Shown here: positions 9,133-17,548 of the stretch, piece by piece | How the letters are laid out: each line of letters opens with the position of its first letter | Position numbering within the stretch: the stretch's first letter is position 1 | Source: Bdellovibrio sp. qaytius | GTDB taxonomy: Bacteria > Bdellovibrionota > Bdellovibrionia > Bdellovibrionales > Bdellovibrionaceae | Assembly: GCA_004011035.1 (NCBI GenBank) | Contig: CP025734.1 | Span: 1,510,001-1,574,000 of the forward strand | Reading direction: 5' to 3' | DNA: 64,000 nt | The notes under the pieces: model-generated | What the model saw: only the letters and a program-made list of their open reading frames with translations | Databases searched by the model: none | What the model was told of the DNA's origin: nothing | Made by a program: the position numbers and the translations under genes

Positions 9133-9203
9133 ATTTATCATGATTTCGAAAGCACTCAACAAAAGTCTTGCTTAATTTTAAATTCACGTATGAAATTAAA
9201 TAC

Positions 9204-10091
9204 ATGAGTATATTACCTCTTTGGATTGAGTTCTTCGATGATTTGCAACATGTAAGAGGGCGTTCACTAAATACCGTGATGGCCTACAGAAGAGATTTGG
9301 AATTATACCAAGCTTTTCAAACTAAAAGCAGACGCCTCATTGAATTCTATGATTTTATGAAAGACGAAGGTTTATCAACTCGCTCGCAAGCGCGCGTGAT
9401 TTCTTCGTTACGTACGTATTTTAAGTTCTGCGAAACGCGCGGAATTAAATCTGAAGAGCTTCGTGAATTACGTCCACCCAAAGTTAAATCAACTTTACCT
9501 AAATCAATCACGTTTCAAGAATTTGAAAAGTTGTTTGCTTGTTGTGAAGTGGCCGATCCTGCAAAAAAATACCGTAATCAATTAACGTTATTATTTTTAT
9601 ATGGCTTAGGTTGTCGTGTATCAGAATTAATTTCTTTAAACCTTTCTGATTTTTCAGCCACTGAACGTTGGGTGAAAGTTTTAGGTAAAGGCAAAAAAGA
9701 AAGATTGATTCCTCTGACTGAAACTTTATTTGAAGCCTTAGATAAATATTTAAAACACTCTCGTCATTTATTAGCTTACGATGAATCAGGGATGAATTCT
9801 TTATTACTCAATGATCGTGGTCACAGACCTTCGCGCATTGACGTATGGAGATGGTTAGCTTCTTGGTCAATCAAGGCTGGTTTTTCTGAGCCGATTCACC
9901 CACACAGATTCAGACACGGTTGCGCAACCGCTTTATTAGAAGGCGGAGCCGACTTACGTTCGATTCAAATGTTGTTAGGCCATGCTAGTATTCAAACAAC
10001 GCAAGTTTATACAGCGGTATCAACGGCTACGGCTGCGAAAGCTGTGGATGAGCATCACCCAATGTCGAAAATGAAAGACGTTGCGATTTAA
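9204..10091 (+). CDS. Xer-type tyrosine recombinase (XerC/XerD)
   Basis: This site-specific recombinase probably resolves chromosome dimers at dif. The ATG at 9204 gives 295 residues, the normal Xer length. A TTG twelve codons upstream is less likely. The N-terminal SAM-like core-binding domain shows in SLNTVMAYRRDLELY. The catalytic domain carries the RKHRHY set: Arg in LGCRVSELISLN, Lys in GKGKKERLIPL, the HxxR in HPHRFRHGCATALLEGG, the second His in MLLGHASIQTTQVY and the nucleophilic Tyr in the same segment. Whether it is XerC or XerD cannot be settled without the partner gene. The neighbouring YifB/ComM-type ATPase is common in DNA-processing neighbourhoods. Confidence 0.9.
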   Translation: MSILPLWIEFFDDLQHVRGRSLNTVMAYRRDLELYQAFQTKSRRLIEFYDFMKDEGLSTRSQARVISSLRTYFKFCETRGIKSEELRELRPPKVKSTLPKSITFQEFEKLFACCEVADPAKKYRNQLTLLFLYGLGCRVSELISLNLSDFSATERWVKVLGKGKKERLIPLTETLFEALDKYLKHSRHLLAYDESGMNSLLLNDRGHRPSRIDVWRWLASWSIKAGFSEPIHPHRFRHGCATALLEGGADLRSIQMLLGHASIQTTQVYTAVSTATAAKAVDEHHPMSKMKDVAI

Positions 10092-10112
10092 TCCGACATT
10101 CGGCACGGATTA
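10089..10112 (+). other. Hairpin overlapping the xer stop codon
   Basis: TAATCCG (10089-10095) pairs with CGGATTA (10106-10112) across a 10-base loop. The TAA stop of the recombinase is the first part of the stem. No T-run follows, so it is better seen as an mRNA 3'-end structure than as a terminator. Confidence 0.45.
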
Positions 10113-10142
10113 GTCTCGAGTTAAATTATAGAGATCACAAAT

Positions 10143-10172
10143 AAAGCCTAGGTTTTGCAAAACCTGGGCTTT
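10143..10172 (+). promoter_or_regulatory. Long hairpin ending one base before the ATPase start codon
   Basis: AAAGCCTAGGTTTT (10143-10156) pairs with AAAACCTGGGCTTT (10159-10172), giving a near-perfect stem of about 12-14 bp with one G-U pair. The ATG of the YifB/ComM gene begins at 10173. There is no free Shine-Dalgarno sequence. The structure could be a terminator for the recombinase gene with a weak T-rich tail, or a translational control element for the ATPase. Confidence 0.6.
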
Positions 10173-11519
10173 ATGATTTTAAATACCCTTATCGAACAAC
10201 AAAACCGTTTAGTTCAAGCCATCGTAGAAATTCAACTGATTCCTGGAATCCCGCAAATTCATTTTTTAGGTTTGCCAGATAAAGTGATTAAAGAAAGTTT
10301 TTTCCGTATTAAAGCGGCGATGAAATCATCGGGCTTTAAATTTCCGATCTCACAACAGGTGATTGTGAATATCCGACCAAGCTCTCTTAAAAAATCATCG
10401 CAAGGGTTAGAGTTAGCTGTGGCTTTAGGTATTTTACATCTTACAGGGCAAAAAATATTGTGCGATCGATCGCAACAGCATTTGATCTATGGCGAACTTG
10501 ATTTAGATGGTGGAGTTCGTGAACCTGAAGATCTGATCTACTTTAAGAATATACATAAAGATTTTGTGTTAACGGGTAAGTCTTTAAAACAAACGCAAAA
10601 CTTTTCACGTCTTGAGCATTTAAAAGATGAAATTCAATTAGATGAAAGCCAAAAACCAGTCGAGAAACTTTTAAAACGACCCGAGATGGGGCTTGATAAA
10701 AAATTTTCTCGTGATGAAGCTGAGTTGATTTTTTTATTGAGCACTTCGGGCTTACACGGTTTGATTGCGGGGCAATCAGGTGCGGGAAAATCATTTTTAG
10801 CAAAAAACTTTATTAGTTTTTATGATCCTAAACATGATGTGCGGCCTGATGATCAAGATTGGTATCCGATCATTGCGCCTCATCACTCATTAACGGCCGG
10901 GGCTTTTTTAGGTGGCGGTGTGCAATTAAGTGAAGGTGAAATTGAAAAAGTTGAAAACGGTGTGCTTGTCTTAGATGAACTTTTAGAATTTCATTCGCAG
11001 ATTTTAGAATCTTTGCGCGAACCTATGACTGGTGAGCCATTGCGAATCGCACGAGCTGGAAGAGTTAAAGAAATTAAACCTTTATTTCAAGTGATTGCGA
11101 CCAGTAATTTTTGTCCGTGCGGTAAGTGGGTGCCGGGTTATGATTTAGATGGTTGTCGTTTTTCTGCGGTCAAATGTCGAAGTCATTTGAATCGTTTAAC
11201 GGGGCCGCTGGTTGATCGTTTTGGATTAATTTATTTTCACACTTTGCGTAGACCAAAACGTGAAATCACAGGCCGCGAAATTCTTAAGCGCATTGAAAAT
11301 TGGAACGGGAAGGCGATTAAAAACCCGCTTAAAGCCGACTTAGATTTTATCGATTCAATCTATGGCGAGCTTTCGGGGCGGCGTCAGCAAGCGTTAGCTA
11401 AGGTGGCTGAAATTTATGCTATCGAAGAAAATTCTCGCGAAATTACCGTCAAACATTTAAAAAAGAGCGAATCTTGGACAATTTCTGGGTTTGCGCAGTT
11501 AGAAAAGGGCATGTCTTAA
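10173..11519 (+). CDS. YifB/ComM-family Mg-chelatase-like AAA+ ATPase
   Basis: This family includes ComM, a hexameric helicase that promotes branch migration during natural transformation. Starting at ATG 10173 gives 448 residues, somewhat below the usual 500. The N-terminal Lon-protease-like (ChlI) domain aligns from the first residues (IHFLGLPDKVIKESFFRIKA, NIRPSSLKK, GLELAVALGIL). The AAA+ core has Walker A GQSGAGKS, Walker B GVLVLDELLEF, the sensor region VIATSNFCPCGKW with the family's Cys cluster, and an Arg-containing ending (LSGRRQQALAKVAEIYA). The loop between the ChlI and ATPase domains is short, which accounts for the smaller size. The hairpin at its start is discussed separately. 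Confidence 0.85.
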   Translation: MILNTLIEQQNRLVQAIVEIQLIPGIPQIHFLGLPDKVIKESFFRIKAAMKSSGFKFPISQQVIVNIRPSSLKKSSQGLELAVALGILHLTGQKILCDRSQQHLIYGELDLDGGVREPEDLIYFKNIHKDFVLTGKSLKQTQNFSRLEHLKDEIQLDESQKPVEKLLKRPEMGLDKKFSRDEAELIFLLSTSGLHGLIAGQSGAGKSFLAKNFISFYDPKHDVRPDDQDWYPIIAPHHSLTAGAFLGGGVQLSEGEIEKVENGVLVLDELLEFHSQILESLREPMTGEPLRIARAGRVKEIKPLFQVIATSNFCPCGKWVPGYDLDGCRFSAVKCRSHLNRLTGPLVDRFGLIYFHTLRRPKREITGREILKRIENWNGKAIKNPLKADLDFIDSIYGELSGRRQQALAKVAEIYAIEENSREITVKHLKKSESWTISGFAQLEKGMS

Positions 11520-11572
11520 GGCAATTGTTGACAAAAATGCTGTGTAAATTTACTTTAGGTATTCCTTCGATT

Positions 11573-11646
11573 GGTGACGTGGCCGAGGGGTTAGGCACGG
11601 CTCTGCAAAAGCTGTTACGGGGGTTCAAGTCCCTCCGTCACCTCCA
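11573..11646 (+). tRNA. tRNA-Cys (GCA)
   Basis: The 74-base sequence folds as a tRNA. The acceptor stem is GGTGACG with CGTCACC. The anticodon stem CGGCT/AGCTG encloses loop CTGCAAA with anticodon GCA. The T arm contains GGTTCAAGTCC. The discriminator base is T, as expected for tRNA-Cys, and the CCA end is encoded. Confidence 0.95.
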
Positions 11647-11724
11647 AAAATCTATTTGGCTCAAGACATACATAACAATTTATTAAATCCATTATATCGC
11701 TTGCGGTACTTGTAAGCTCGCGAT

Positions 11725-11760
11725 TTGACTTTATCACTGAATGTGCTAATATTAGCACAT
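11725..11760 (+). promoter_or_regulatory. Promoter with perfect 20-bp palindromic operator
   Basis: ATGTGCTAATATTAGCACAT at 11741-11760 is a perfect palindrome ending one base before the GTG start of the repressor gene. A TTGACT -35 element lies at 11725-11730 and a TAATAT -10 element at about 11747-11752, inside the palindrome. Binding there would block RNA polymerase, the layout expected for autorepression. The predicted transcription start falls at or next to the start codon, so the mRNA may be leaderless. Confidence 0.75.
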
Positions 11761-11761
11761 C

Positions 11762-12052
11762 GTGAAGAAAAATCTTAAGATATCTAAAGAAGCAAAAAAA
11801 ATGGCTGATGACTTAGGGTTAACAGACGTTGACGCTTATATGATGGAGCTTAAAGCTAAGCTTTATACTAAAAGCTCGGCTCTTATCAAAGCATCTAAAT
11901 ATACTCACGAACAAATCGCTCACCAGATGGGAACATCTCGCAGTCGCATCAGTCGAATTGCTAATCATGGTGAGAATAATGTGTCTATCGAATTACTTAT
12001 TAAACTCATCGCTACTTTGGAAGGTAAGCAGGCCATTAAGTTCGCGGCTTAG
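11762..12052 (+). CDS. XRE-type repressor, HigA-like orphan
   Basis: This 96-residue DNA-binding protein starts at GTG 11762. The C-terminal 60 residues form a Cro/CI-type helix-turn-helix (YTHEQIAHQMGTSRSRISRI, then NVSIELLIKLIATLEGK), matching the HTH_37/HigA-like group usually found as antitoxins. The N-terminus LGLTDVDAYMMELKAKL fits the same group. No toxin gene is adjacent: upstream is tRNA-Cys and downstream a small lipoprotein gene. It is therefore either an orphan antitoxin-type autoregulator or a repressor of its neighbour. The 20-bp palindrome in its promoter is its likely binding site. Confidence 0.8.
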   Translation: MKKNLKISKEAKKMADDLGLTDVDAYMMELKAKLYTKSSALIKASKYTHEQIAHQMGTSRSRISRIANHGENNVSIELLIKLIATLEGKQAIKFAA

Positions 12053-12092
12053 CTTGAATAAAAATCTCAAGTAATAATTTAAAGGAATTAAA

Positions 12093-12395
12093 ATGAAAAA
12101 AATGTTTTGTTTATTGTTGTTTTTTACGGGATTTATTACTTCGTGCGCTTCCCAATCGATTGACGAACATCAAAGGTATTTATTGATTAAAGGGCACTTA
12201 GCCGGCGATAGATATAGTAATGCGACCGTTGAAATAGTGAAGCTGGAAAAGGACTATCCCGATAGTCAATATCTTTGCGAACTTTGGGGAGTAGAAATTG
12301 CCGATATTAGTGTTATGAATGGATCAAAGTCATTCATAGAAGAAACTAAAAAGAAGCGACAAGAAAGATGTTTGGGTATGGATTTCAAGAAGTAA
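12093..12395 (+). CDS. Small lipoprotein, function unknown
   Basis: This 100-residue protein has a lipoprotein signal with lipobox ITSC (Cys near residue 18). The mature part of about 80 residues is mostly helical with two cysteines (YLCELWG and RCLGMDFKK). A segment resembles a TPR-like helix pair (AGDRYSNATVEIVKLEKDYP), as in small scaffold lipoproteins. The ribosome site AAAGGAA is well spaced. It lies 40 bases after the repressor gene and may share its transcript and control. Confidence 0.7.
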   Translation: MKKMFCLLLFFTGFITSCASQSIDEHQRYLLIKGHLAGDRYSNATVEIVKLEKDYPDSQYLCELWGVEIADISVMNGSKSFIEETKKKRQERCLGMDFKK

Positions 12396-12438
12396 GCCGC
12401 AAATCTGATCTTGATGATGATCTAAAGTGTTCTTAAAA

Positions 12439-14859
12439 TCACCCAGTAGACATCATACCGCTAGAAATACCAGTCACTGTTAATCTTAAGAGATCAATTT
12501 CTTTATTCTTCATCGCAATAGTTTGTAAAACATTAAGCGGGTGAATCATCGGCGCGCGAAGGTGCACACTTTCTTGCAGCCATAATTTATTATCCAATAA
12601 CTTCTGCGATTTCATAACCGTTTTACAAAAACGCACCGTACGCAAATACTCTAACTCAATTTCCTGCGAAATTCTTTGCGTAATCTCTTTCGGTAACGAG
12701 CTAGAATTCAAATAAGTCTTAAAAACAGCAAGTTCAACTTTAGCCAAAGTAAAATCTAACGCTTTAACGTAAGAATTAAAAACTGGGTTTTGCTCAAAAG
12801 CTTCAAGCAATGCTTTTTTCTCTAATGAAGTTGATTGTTCCCATGCGCTTCCTGCACCCCACCAGATCGGAAAAAGCAGTCGGGTTTGTGTCCAGCACAA
12901 GATCCAAGGAATTGCGCGTAAACCTTTAACCGTGAGTTCTTTCGTGCGACGTGCGGGGCGTGATCCCAGTTTTAAATATCTCATCATCGTATAGGGTGTT
13001 GCTAATTTTATGATTTGTAAAAATTCTGGATCGGTCGTTTTTGCGCGGTAAGCGTTAGTGATTTTATCGCTGAAATTTTGTAAGTCTTCATTTTCAGGTG
13101 GGTGATATTTCTTTTTCAAAACATCGGTGCCGCATCGACTGATGTTTTCGAGTTGGCGCTCTGCAATTTTTGGCGTGGCTAGCCAGCGTTCAATCATTTC
13201 GCCCTGAACGGTGACTTTGAAATTATTCACCGCACTTTTAGGCCACCAGGCCGTTTGATTATCAAAAGTTCCGCCGCCACGGTCGATACTTCCGCCAGAG
13301 CCGTGAAAAAATATGGGTATCACTTGGTGATCGCGGCAAACTTTTTCAAGGCGAGGTAAAGCTTGGGCGATCGCAAATCGGCTTGGAAAAACTCCGGCTT
13401 CTTTGCTTGAGTCTGAATAGCCAACCATAAGTTCAACTTTAGAATTCCATAGTGTTTTAATCGCTGTTTTTAGAATTTTATCTTTAAAAACATCATTCAT
13501 AATTTCTGCAGATGCAGCTAATGAAGAGGCTTCTTCAAATAATGGAACGACGGGAAGAATGATTTTACCTAAGTACTTTTTTTGTTTGAGAGCCGCTGTT
13601 TTTAAATGCGTTGCTGATTCGGTCATGCTGATAATAAAAGAACAAGCATACCACCTAGGATCACCACCGTGAGAAATCGAAGCGATCAATTTTAACATGC
13701 GGTCGATGGCCAGAGTTTTATTTTTTTTCGGACGTGACATAATGACGTCAGACGATTCGCGAAGCTCCATCGGAATAACTAGGCCCGGAAAAAGTTCAAG
13801 CAATTGTGAAAGAGTGCGAAGTTCAGGGTGTAGGCCTCTCATCTGTTTTTGATAAGTTTTAAAAAGATTGGAAACTTCGTGTTTGAAGTTTTCAATCTTT
13901 TTCGCATCACTCCGTTTTAAGACACGTAATCTTCGCATTTTTGTTATTAAGTGATTTATTTGTAGCGTGAGCTCGTTATTTTTAGCTTTAGAAATTAATT
14001 TTAGCGTGGCTCGTACTGCTATAAGCTGCTCATTGATAAGTTTTAAAATTTCGTTTCTTGAGAGAGTTAAACTTTGAAGTAATGTTTTTTCATGAACACC
14101 TGGGTGGCCGTCTTTGTCGCTGCCTATCCAACTGTGAACGCGAAACTTTACTTTTCGCTCGTTAGCATTCATCAACGTAGTTAAAATGCTTTCGCGAAAA
14201 AGCTGACTATACAAAGTCTCGGCTTCGTCTTTTACTTTCGGCGAACGCAGACGCATAACGGGGATGCGCCACGCGGTGAATAAAAAATGCAGCAAATCTT
14301 CTTTTTGCTGTGGCTGTATTTGTAATTTGTTTTCGAAAGCGTTGGTCTCTAATATATCAATGAGGATTTTTTGTATTTCGTGGAAGACAGCGATGTTTTG
14401 CGCAGACCTTGCTTCAGTGGGGTGAGCTGTTAAAACATAAGTAATGCTCTCGGGGTGAATCACTGAAGATTTTGTTTTTTTATTTACTTTTAATCGATAA
14501 CTGCGATACGCATTTTCAGCTGTATTCATTAATTGAATCATCAATGTAAAAGCATGAGCAATTTGATAACGTTGATTTGGGTTTGCTTTTTCTAACTCGA
14601 GCTTTAGTTTAGATAATTTAGCAAAGGCTTCGCTGTTTGAAGCTTCGCGAACTTTGGTCATTTGAGCGCGAATATTTTCAATTTGTTCATATCCTTTCAC
14701 ACCAAGCTCTTGCTTGATGACATGCCCTAATAAAGCCACTGATTCGTGAATCAGATGGCGCAGTTCAGGGGCCGCTTTTAAGCCGTGGTTATGGGAGTGA
14801 AAATTAACTTTTGAAATTGATGATCTATGGGCATTTAAATTTTGAATTGAATCTAGCAT
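12439..14859 (-). CDS. ppc: Phosphoenolpyruvate carboxylase, divergent
   Basis: This enzyme adds bicarbonate to phosphoenolpyruvate to make oxaloacetate, replenishing the TCA cycle. At 806 residues it is shorter than the E. coli enzyme (883). Core motifs are present: VLTAHPTEARS with catalytic His146, VGYSDSSKEAG, TVQGEMIERWL, GSRPARR, LRAIPWILCWTQTR and LRAPMIHPLNVLQ. Two conserved sites differ. The bicarbonate/PEP loop reads FHGSGGSIDRGGG (His519, Ser521, Asp526, Arg527), where the usual motif is FHGRGGxxGRGG. The C-terminus is GMMSTG rather than GMRNTG, so the residue matching E. coli Asn881, a ligand of the inhibitor aspartate, is Ser804. Activity and allosteric control may therefore be altered. 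Confidence 0.92.
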   Translation of the reverse strand: MLDSIQNLNAHRSSISKVNFHSHNHGLKAAPELRHLIHESVALLGHVIKQELGVKGYEQIENIRAQMTKVREASNSEAFAKLSKLKLELEKANPNQRYQIAHAFTLMIQLMNTAENAYRSYRLKVNKKTKSSVIHPESITYVLTAHPTEARSAQNIAVFHEIQKILIDILETNAFENKLQIQPQQKEDLLHFLFTAWRIPVMRLRSPKVKDEAETLYSQLFRESILTTLMNANERKVKFRVHSWIGSDKDGHPGVHEKTLLQSLTLSRNEILKLINEQLIAVRATLKLISKAKNNELTLQINHLITKMRRLRVLKRSDAKKIENFKHEVSNLFKTYQKQMRGLHPELRTLSQLLELFPGLVIPMELRESSDVIMSRPKKNKTLAIDRMLKLIASISHGGDPRWYACSFIISMTESATHLKTAALKQKKYLGKIILPVVPLFEEASSLAASAEIMNDVFKDKILKTAIKTLWNSKVELMVGYSDSSKEAGVFPSRFAIAQALPRLEKVCRDHQVIPIFFHGSGGSIDRGGGTFDNQTAWWPKSAVNNFKVTVQGEMIERWLATPKIAERQLENISRCGTDVLKKKYHPPENEDLQNFSDKITNAYRAKTTDPEFLQIIKLATPYTMMRYLKLGSRPARRTKELTVKGLRAIPWILCWTQTRLLFPIWWGAGSAWEQSTSLEKKALLEAFEQNPVFNSYVKALDFTLAKVELAVFKTYLNSSSLPKEITQRISQEIELEYLRTVRFCKTVMKSQKLLDNKLWLQESVHLRAPMIHPLNVLQTIAMKNKEIDLLRLTVTGISSGMMSTG

Positions 14860-15027
14860 AAAAATTTTTAAGCAATTTAATGACCATCCTTTGCGGGGGA
14901 ATATCGCCCCTAAACAAACTTTGTCTCGATTTTTTTAAACAATGGTTAGAGTTTTTACTTACTACTATGGTCTAGAATGCGGGGTAAACAAATTGCCTCA
15001 ATGTCTCTGGTACCTAGACTCAGGGGA

Positions 15028-15783
15028 ATGAAAACAAAGAACAAAATATTAATAGCAGCAACTTTATTAACATTAACAACTCAATCTACGTTCGCCTTTT
15101 CGCACGGGCGGCCAATTTGGGATCGACGAACATCTTCTTCATCATCGTCATCATCAAATCAAACAGTCGCACAAATTCCAGTCTCTTTACCAACGCCAGT
15201 TCCAGCAACGTCATCGCCCACTCCCATTCCGGTTTCTTCTGGGTATATGGATGGAGATATTATCTTTATTCAAAGTCAGTCTACGCAATCTGCAGCCCTT
15301 CGTGAAGCCACGGGCTCTGTGTGGACACACGTAGGCTTATTAGTAAAACAAAACTCGGCGTGGTATGTGGCCGAAGCCGTAGGCCCTGTTGTAAGTACTC
15401 CGCTGAATGACTTTATTGCGCGCAGTAAAAATAAGGCCTATCAAGTTTATCGCTTTCGCCCTTTTGACCCAACAACAATGCGAAGTGCGATGTTAACTGC
15501 AATTCAAAAATACAATAAGCCCTATGATATTTATTTTGAATTTTCTGATACACGCACCTATTGCAGCGAGCTGACATATAAAGTGATGTTAGATGTAACT
15601 GGCATAGGATTAGGACGTGTGCAAAAGATGAAAGATATGAAACTCGACGGGCCGTATGTAAAAGCCTTAATTCAAAAACGATTAACTGAGATCGGTAAAG
15701 AATTAAACCCTGAAGAAGATATTATTACTCCGGTGAGTCAAATGAATGATCCCAATGTGACGCTGGTCTCAAGTTCGCAATAG
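15028..15783 (+). CDS. Exported YiiX-like permuted papain-fold enzyme
   Basis: Starting at ATG 15028 gives 251 residues with a clean signal peptide (MKTKNKILIAATLLTL to FAFS). An AGGGG lies just upstream. Longer starts at 14977 or 15001 would add a non-signal extension. After a Ser/Pro/Thr-rich linker the domain begins with YMDGDIIFIQSQSTQSAALR, then SVWTHVGLLV with the catalytic-type His, and TRTYCSELTYKVM with the catalytic-type Cys. This His-before-Cys order is the hallmark of circularly permuted NlpC/P60-like YiiX enzymes, which cleave amide or ester bonds in envelope or lipid substrates. The natural substrate is unknown. Confidence 0.8.
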   Translation: MKTKNKILIAATLLTLTTQSTFAFSHGRPIWDRRTSSSSSSSSNQTVAQIPVSLPTPVPATSSPTPIPVSSGYMDGDIIFIQSQSTQSAALREATGSVWTHVGLLVKQNSAWYVAEAVGPVVSTPLNDFIARSKNKAYQVYRFRPFDPTTMRSAMLTAIQKYNKPYDIYFEFSDTRTYCSELTYKVMLDVTGIGLGRVQKMKDMKLDGPYVKALIQKRLTEIGKELNPEEDIITPVSQMNDPNVTLVSSSQ

Positions 15784-15813
15784 AGTCTGTAATGCATATG
15801 GTTAGGGGGCATT

Positions 15814-16002
15814 ATGGAAAAAAATAACTCTTTGGATAATAATAGAAACTATCAACCTATGAAACCAGATCCTACAAAAGATCCGGAAAATAAAGTGATG
15901 GCCAATCGCGAAACTAAAGATGAACCGATTTCTAAACCACCAACAGGTGAAGAAATTGGATCATCGATTGTAAGACGTAACGAAGCTGACGACGAAGATT
16001 AA
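15814..16002 (+). CDS. Small acidic disordered protein
   Basis: This 62-residue protein has no signal peptide or hydrophobic segment. It is rich in Asn, Asp, Glu, Lys and Pro, so it is probably unstructured, and ends RRNEADDED. An AGGGGG ribosome site 6 bases before ATG 15814 supports translation. It lies 31 bases after the YiiX-like gene and converges on the MocR-type gene with a 10-base gap. No family is recognisable. A stress-related or binding-accessory role is possible, but nothing in the sequence proves it. Confidence 0.55.
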   Translation: MEKNNSLDNNRNYQPMKPDPTKDPENKVMANRETKDEPISKPPTGEEIGSSIVRRNEADDED

Positions 16003-16012
16003 AAAAACAGCT

Positions 16013-17455
16013 TTAACAAGTTTTTGCTAGAGTTCCTATTTCGATAAGCGCTTTTTCAACTTCAGCACTCCACAGAACGCCTGCGTTAATGCGCAGGCAG
16101 TTCATGTATTTACCGGTTGTTGAAAATGCACATCCCGGTACGACGCTGATATTTTTTTTCAAAGCTTTTTCGAATAAATCTAACGTATTAGTGTCTTGTG
16201 AAAATTCAATCCAAATTAAACATCCACCTTTGGGGTGGGTGATTTTAATACCTTGCGGAAAATGTTTAAAAATAGTTTCGGTGATCAGTGAAAAATTCTT
16301 TTCGATTGTTTGGCGAAGTTTGCGCAAATGTCTTTCGTAGCTGTGATTGGCCAAATGATCTGCGATGGCCATTTGAAGTGCTGCGTTTGTGCTAGAAGTG
16401 TTAGTTGATTTATAAAGTAAAAGTTTTTCTTTTTCAGTTTCTGGTGGAATCACCCAACCGATGCGGTAGCCTGCTGATAAAGTTTTTGAAAACGATGAGC
16501 ATAAATAATTTTTATCTTGTTTGTCGAAAGATTTTAAAGTCAGTGGGCGAGTCGGTGTGAAATACAATTCACCGTAAATATCATCTTCGATGATCGTGAT
16601 ACCGTGTTTGTAACAAAGTTGCACGAAGCGTTCTTTGTTTTCGTCACTCATTAAGCTTCCGATAGGATTTAAAAAATTTGGCGTAACAAGAGCTGCTTTG
16701 ATTTTAAATTTAGCCGCTTTTTCTGCGAAGGCTTCTAAATCAATGCCTTGATCTGATCTGGCAGGTAATTCTAAAAGTTTTAAACCTTGGTCTTCGATCA
16801 ATCTTAAAATGCCATGAAAGGTGGGGCTTTCAACAGCGACAATATCACCTGGGCTCGTGCAGCTTTTTAAAGCTAGATTTAAAGCTTCAGTGCAGCCATT
16901 GGTGACAATCACGTTATCTGTTTTTGTAACAAAGCCTGCATCGAATGTGCGCTTGGCAATTTCTTTTTGTAATTCAGGAATTCCTCCTAGGGGAGAATAG
17001 CGCATCGCTTTTTCGGGATTTTGTCTGATCACTTTTAAAAGTGATTTTTGTAAACTGGCCATCGGCAGAAGTGAAGTGTGAATCACGGCTCCGCCTAACG
17101 GAATTAATTTTTCGTTACTGCAGGCGCTGACGATATCTAAATTTCTAGAGCTGTCTTTTACAAAGCGAGGTTGTGAAAGCGCTTTCGATTTAAATGCTGG
17201 CGTTGAAACTTGTGATGTTTTTTTTACGAAATATCCAGATTGAGGTTTTGCTTCGATATGGCCGTGCGCTTCAAGCAAAGCATAGGCTTGATTAACTGTA
17301 GAGATGCTGACATTTAATTTTTTGCTCATCACGCGCACTGAAGGAATGCGGCTTCCGAATTGGAGGGTTCCATCGCTAATCCAATTTTTGATTAGGCCTT
17401 CAACTTGAGTATAAAGCGATATCTCTGTATTGCGTAATATAGGTGATCTGGCCAT
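16013..17455 (-). CDS. MocR-type regulator (GntR wHTH plus aminotransferase fold)
   Basis: This 480-residue transcription factor joins an N-terminal GntR winged helix (about residues 10-80: ISLYTQVEGLIKNWI, GSRIPSVRVMSKKLNVSI, STVNQAYALLEAHG) to a PLP-binding aminotransferase-like domain from about residue 110. The PLP-binding lysine is visible in SSFSKTLSAGYRIGWV, and the Asp/Tyr cofactor contacts in IIEDDIYGELYF. Known members such as PdxR and GabR sense PLP or PLP adducts and regulate a divergent gene. Here the divergent neighbour is the DUF2917 gene. Two CTGTACT direct repeats lie between them. The regulated pathway cannot be named from this sequence. Confidence 0.88.
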   Translation of the reverse strand: MARSPILRNTEISLYTQVEGLIKNWISDGTLQFGSRIPSVRVMSKKLNVSISTVNQAYALLEAHGHIEAKPQSGYFVKKTSQVSTPAFKSKALSQPRFVKDSSRNLDIVSACSNEKLIPLGGAVIHTSLLPMASLQKSLLKVIRQNPEKAMRYSPLGGIPELQKEIAKRTFDAGFVTKTDNVIVTNGCTEALNLALKSCTSPGDIVAVESPTFHGILRLIEDQGLKLLELPARSDQGIDLEAFAEKAAKFKIKAALVTPNFLNPIGSLMSDENKERFVQLCYKHGITIIEDDIYGELYFTPTRPLTLKSFDKQDKNYLCSSFSKTLSAGYRIGWVIPPETEKEKLLLYKSTNTSSTNAALQMAIADHLANHSYERHLRKLRQTIEKNFSLITETIFKHFPQGIKITHPKGGCLIWIEFSQDTNTLDLFEKALKKNISVVPGCAFSTTGKYMNCLRINAGVLWSAEVEKALIEIGTLAKTC

Positions 17456-17482
17456 AAAACCTGCTCTCTTTGTTTTAATTAA

Positions 17483-17542
17483 CTGTACTGGTTACAATTC
17501 AACTTAGGTGCATCTGTACTCATTACTGAATTAGCATATACT
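17483..17542. promoter_or_regulatory. Divergent control region with CTGTACT direct repeats
   Basis: Two CTGTACT copies lie at 17483-17489 and 17514-17520, 31 bp apart (about three helical turns), between the MocR-type gene and the DUF2917 gene. A TATACT -10 box sits at 17537-17542. Tandem direct repeats spaced on one face of the helix are typical of MocR-family operators. The DUF2917 start codon at 17549 coincides with the expected transcription start, so its mRNA may be leaderless. Confidence 0.5.
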
Positions 17543-17548
17543 AGGCTT

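Noticed and set aside
11474-11686. Open frame of 70 codons across the tRNA-Cys
   Set aside because: It overlaps the end of the ATPase gene and the whole tRNA and has no ribosome site or protein-like composition.
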